NCBI GenBank assembly: GCA_023460255.1
Contig: JAEWQZ010000249.1
Coordinates: forward strand, 1-7,394
Origin: Actinomycetes bacterium
GTDB lineage: Bacteria > Actinomycetota > Actinomycetes > Actinomycetales > Cellulomonadaceae
DNA length: 7,394 bases
Reading direction: 5' to 3'
Part shown: piece after piece, positions 6,267-7,394 of the stretch
How positions within the stretch are numbered: the stretch's first letter is position 1
Layout: every line of letters begins with the position of its first letter
Translations under genes and position numbers: made by a program
Notes under the pieces: generated by a model
What the model was told of the DNA's origin: nothing
Seen by the model: the letters and a program-made list of their open reading frames with translations, nothing else
Databases searched by the model: none

Positions 6267-7232
6267 CACGAGCGGACCGCGCCCGAGCAGGTCACGCGTG
6301 GCCGCGACGTCGTCGTGCATCTGGTCGACGAGCGCGTCGACCGAGTCGAACCGGAGCGTCGGCCGCAGCCGCTCGACGAGCTCGAGGACGACCTCCTCGC
6401 CGTAGAGCTCCAGGTCGGTCCGGTCGGGCACGTGCGCCTCGACGCGGCGGTCCCACCCGTCGAACGTCGGGTTCGTGCCGATGGAGATGGCGACCGGGAG
6501 GTACCCGTCCGGCGCGTCGCCCGGGCGTCCGGGCCGGCTCATCCAGCCCGCGTACACGCCGTCGGCCGGAACGAAGCCCTCGACCCGGCCGAGGTTCGCC
6601 GTCGGGAAGCCGAGCGTGCGCCCGCGCGCGTCGCCGTGCACGACCTCCCCGCGCAGCCGGTGCGGGCGGCCGAGGACCTCCGCGGCCGCGGCCACGTCGC
6701 CGTCGGAGAGCAGCTCGCGGACCCAGGTGGACGACCAGCGGCGCTCCGGGTCGCGGCCCCCGTGCACGTCCTCGATGACCTCGACGCGGAAGCCGTACCG
6801 CTCCCCCAGCCCGACCATCGTGCCGAGGTCGCCCTGGTTGCCCCGCCCGAACCGCACGTCCCGGCCGATGACGACGGTCGTCGCGCCCAGCGCCTCGACC
6901 AGGTAGCGGCGCACGAACTCCTCGGGCGTCGCCGAGGCGAACTCGAGGGTGTACGTGACGACGAGCACCGCGTCCAGGCCCGTCTGCGCGAGCAGGTCGA
7001 GGCGGTCCGCGAGGCCGGTGATGAGGTCCGGGGCGGCGTCGGGCCGGTGCACCTGCGCGGGGTGCGGGTCGAACGTGACGGCCACGGCCGCCCCGCCCAC
7101 CGCACGCGCGTCCGCGACCATCCGTCCCAGGACCGCCCGGTGACCGCGGTGCACGCCGTCGAAGTTGCCGATCGTCACGACCGAGGGGCCGAAGCCCTGC
7201 GGGACCTCGGCGAGGTCGAACCAGCGGTGCAC
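6243..7232 (-). CDS. ribF: Bifunctional riboflavin kinase / FAD synthetase (RibF)
   Basis: RibF phosphorylates riboflavin to FMN and adenylylates FMN to FAD in the cytosol. Counting from the GTG at 7232 (329 aa), the N-terminal adenylyltransferase module shows the nucleotidyltransferase motif GNFDGVHRGH at 22-31 and FDPHP at about 54-58. The C-terminal riboflavin kinase module has GRTLGFPTANL at 204-214 (the PTAN motif at 210-213 binds ATP/Mg), SIGTNPTF at 250-257 and EAHV at 265-268, where Glu265 corresponds to the catalytic base. The open frame extends 14 codons further to a GTG at 7274, but actinobacterial RibF proteins begin near the conserved xRW segment (here HRWFDLAEVP), so 7232 is preferred. 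No good Shine-Dalgarno sequence is seen. truB ends 49 bp upstream, so the two are probably co-transcribed. Confidence 0.97.
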   Translation of the reverse strand: MHRWFDLAEVPQGFGPSVVTIGNFDGVHRGHRAVLGRMVADARAVGGAAVAVTFDPHPAQVHRPDAAPDLITGLADRLDLLAQTGLDAVLVVTYTLEFASATPEEFVRRYLVEALGATTVVIGRDVRFGRGNQGDLGTMVGLGERYGFRVEVIEDVHGGRDPERRWSSTWVRELLSDGDVAAAAEVLGRPHRLRGEVVHGDARGRTLGFPTANLGRVEGFVPADGVYAGWMSRPGRPGDAPDGYLPVAISIGTNPTFDGWDRRVEAHVPDRTDLELYGEEVVLELVERLRPTLRFDSVDALVDQMHDDVAATRDLLGRGPLVLGGSSDH

Positions 7233-7281
7233 GCGCCTAGCCTGCCACGTCGCGCGTCGTGCGCCGTCCGCCACGGCCGGT

Positions 7282-7394
7282 TCAGGCCGGACGCAGGACG
7301 AGGACCGGCCGCGCCCGTCCGCCCGGCTCGTCGGCGAGGAGCGCGACGACGTCGCCGTCGGGCGCGAAGGCCGCGACCGGGGCGTCGGCCGTAC
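7282..7394 (-). CDS. truB: Partial tRNA pseudouridine(55) synthase TruB, C-terminal end
   Basis: The minus strand from the right edge gives 37 codons ending in TGA at 7284-7282. The peptide ends in VAAFAPDGDVVALLADE and then GGRARPVLVLRPA, which matches the C-terminal tail of actinobacterial TruB (the PVAAFxPDG...GGRARP pattern). TruB makes pseudouridine at position 55 in the T-loop of tRNAs; its catalytic domain lies outside this window. The order truB–ribF–rpsO–pnp is the standard neighbourhood, which supports the call from such a short piece. Confidence 0.85.
   Translation of the reverse strand, partial: TADAPVAAFAPDGDVVALLADEPGGRARPVLVLRPA

Noticed and set aside
1..7394. A novel defence, mobile or biosynthetic system
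   Set aside because: Seven of the eight genes are conserved core genes or neighbours in a standard actinobacterial order. I found no transposase, integrase, nuclease-toxin pair, repeat array, tRNA attachment site or base-composition break; the only unexplained gene is the membrane protein at 1206-2147.

Overview
This window is a very GC-rich stretch of bacterial chromosome. It carries the conserved housekeeping cluster truB – ribF – rpsO – pnp – pepR (M16 peptidase) – dapB, read on the minus strand. The gene order, the many GTG starts (five of the seven visible starts), the leaderless-looking gene starts and the actinobacterial form of each protein point to an actinomycete. A member of the Micrococcales such as a Cellulomonas relative is my best inference; no 16S or other marker is present to confirm this.

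Layout in the direction of transcription (right to left): the last 37 codons of truB (tRNA pseudouridine synthase) enter at the right edge. Next comes ribF (bifunctional riboflavin kinase/FAD synthetase), then rpsO (ribosomal protein S15) with its own likely promoter inside the end of ribF. A 214-bp rpsO–pnp spacer follows, holding a perfect 18-bp hairpin, a second short hairpin and a stem in the pnp leader. pnp (polynucleotide phosphorylase) is joined to the M16 zinc peptidase gene by a TGATG stop/start overlap. A plus-strand gene for an unrecognised polytopic membrane protein then interrupts the cluster; its 3' end overlaps the peptidase gene by 33 bp. Divergently from it runs dapB (lysine/diaminopimelate synthesis), which overlaps by 4 bp a partial gene for a two-helix membrane protein, probably TPR-containing, that leaves the window at the left edge.

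The minus-strand genes combine RNA and translation functions (TruB, S15, PNPase), flavin cofactor synthesis (RibF), proteolysis (M16) and cell-wall precursor/lysine synthesis (DapB). This is a well-known conserved neighbourhood, not an accessory region. The least explained parts are the plus-strand membrane protein, the short divergent promoter region it shares with dapB (a mirrored GCCGATAG motif next to both starts), and the structured rpsO–pnp spacer. I see no mobile element, CRISPR array, tRNA, rRNA, phage or defence gene. No non-coding gap exceeds 300 bases; the largest is the 214-bp rpsO–pnp spacer.
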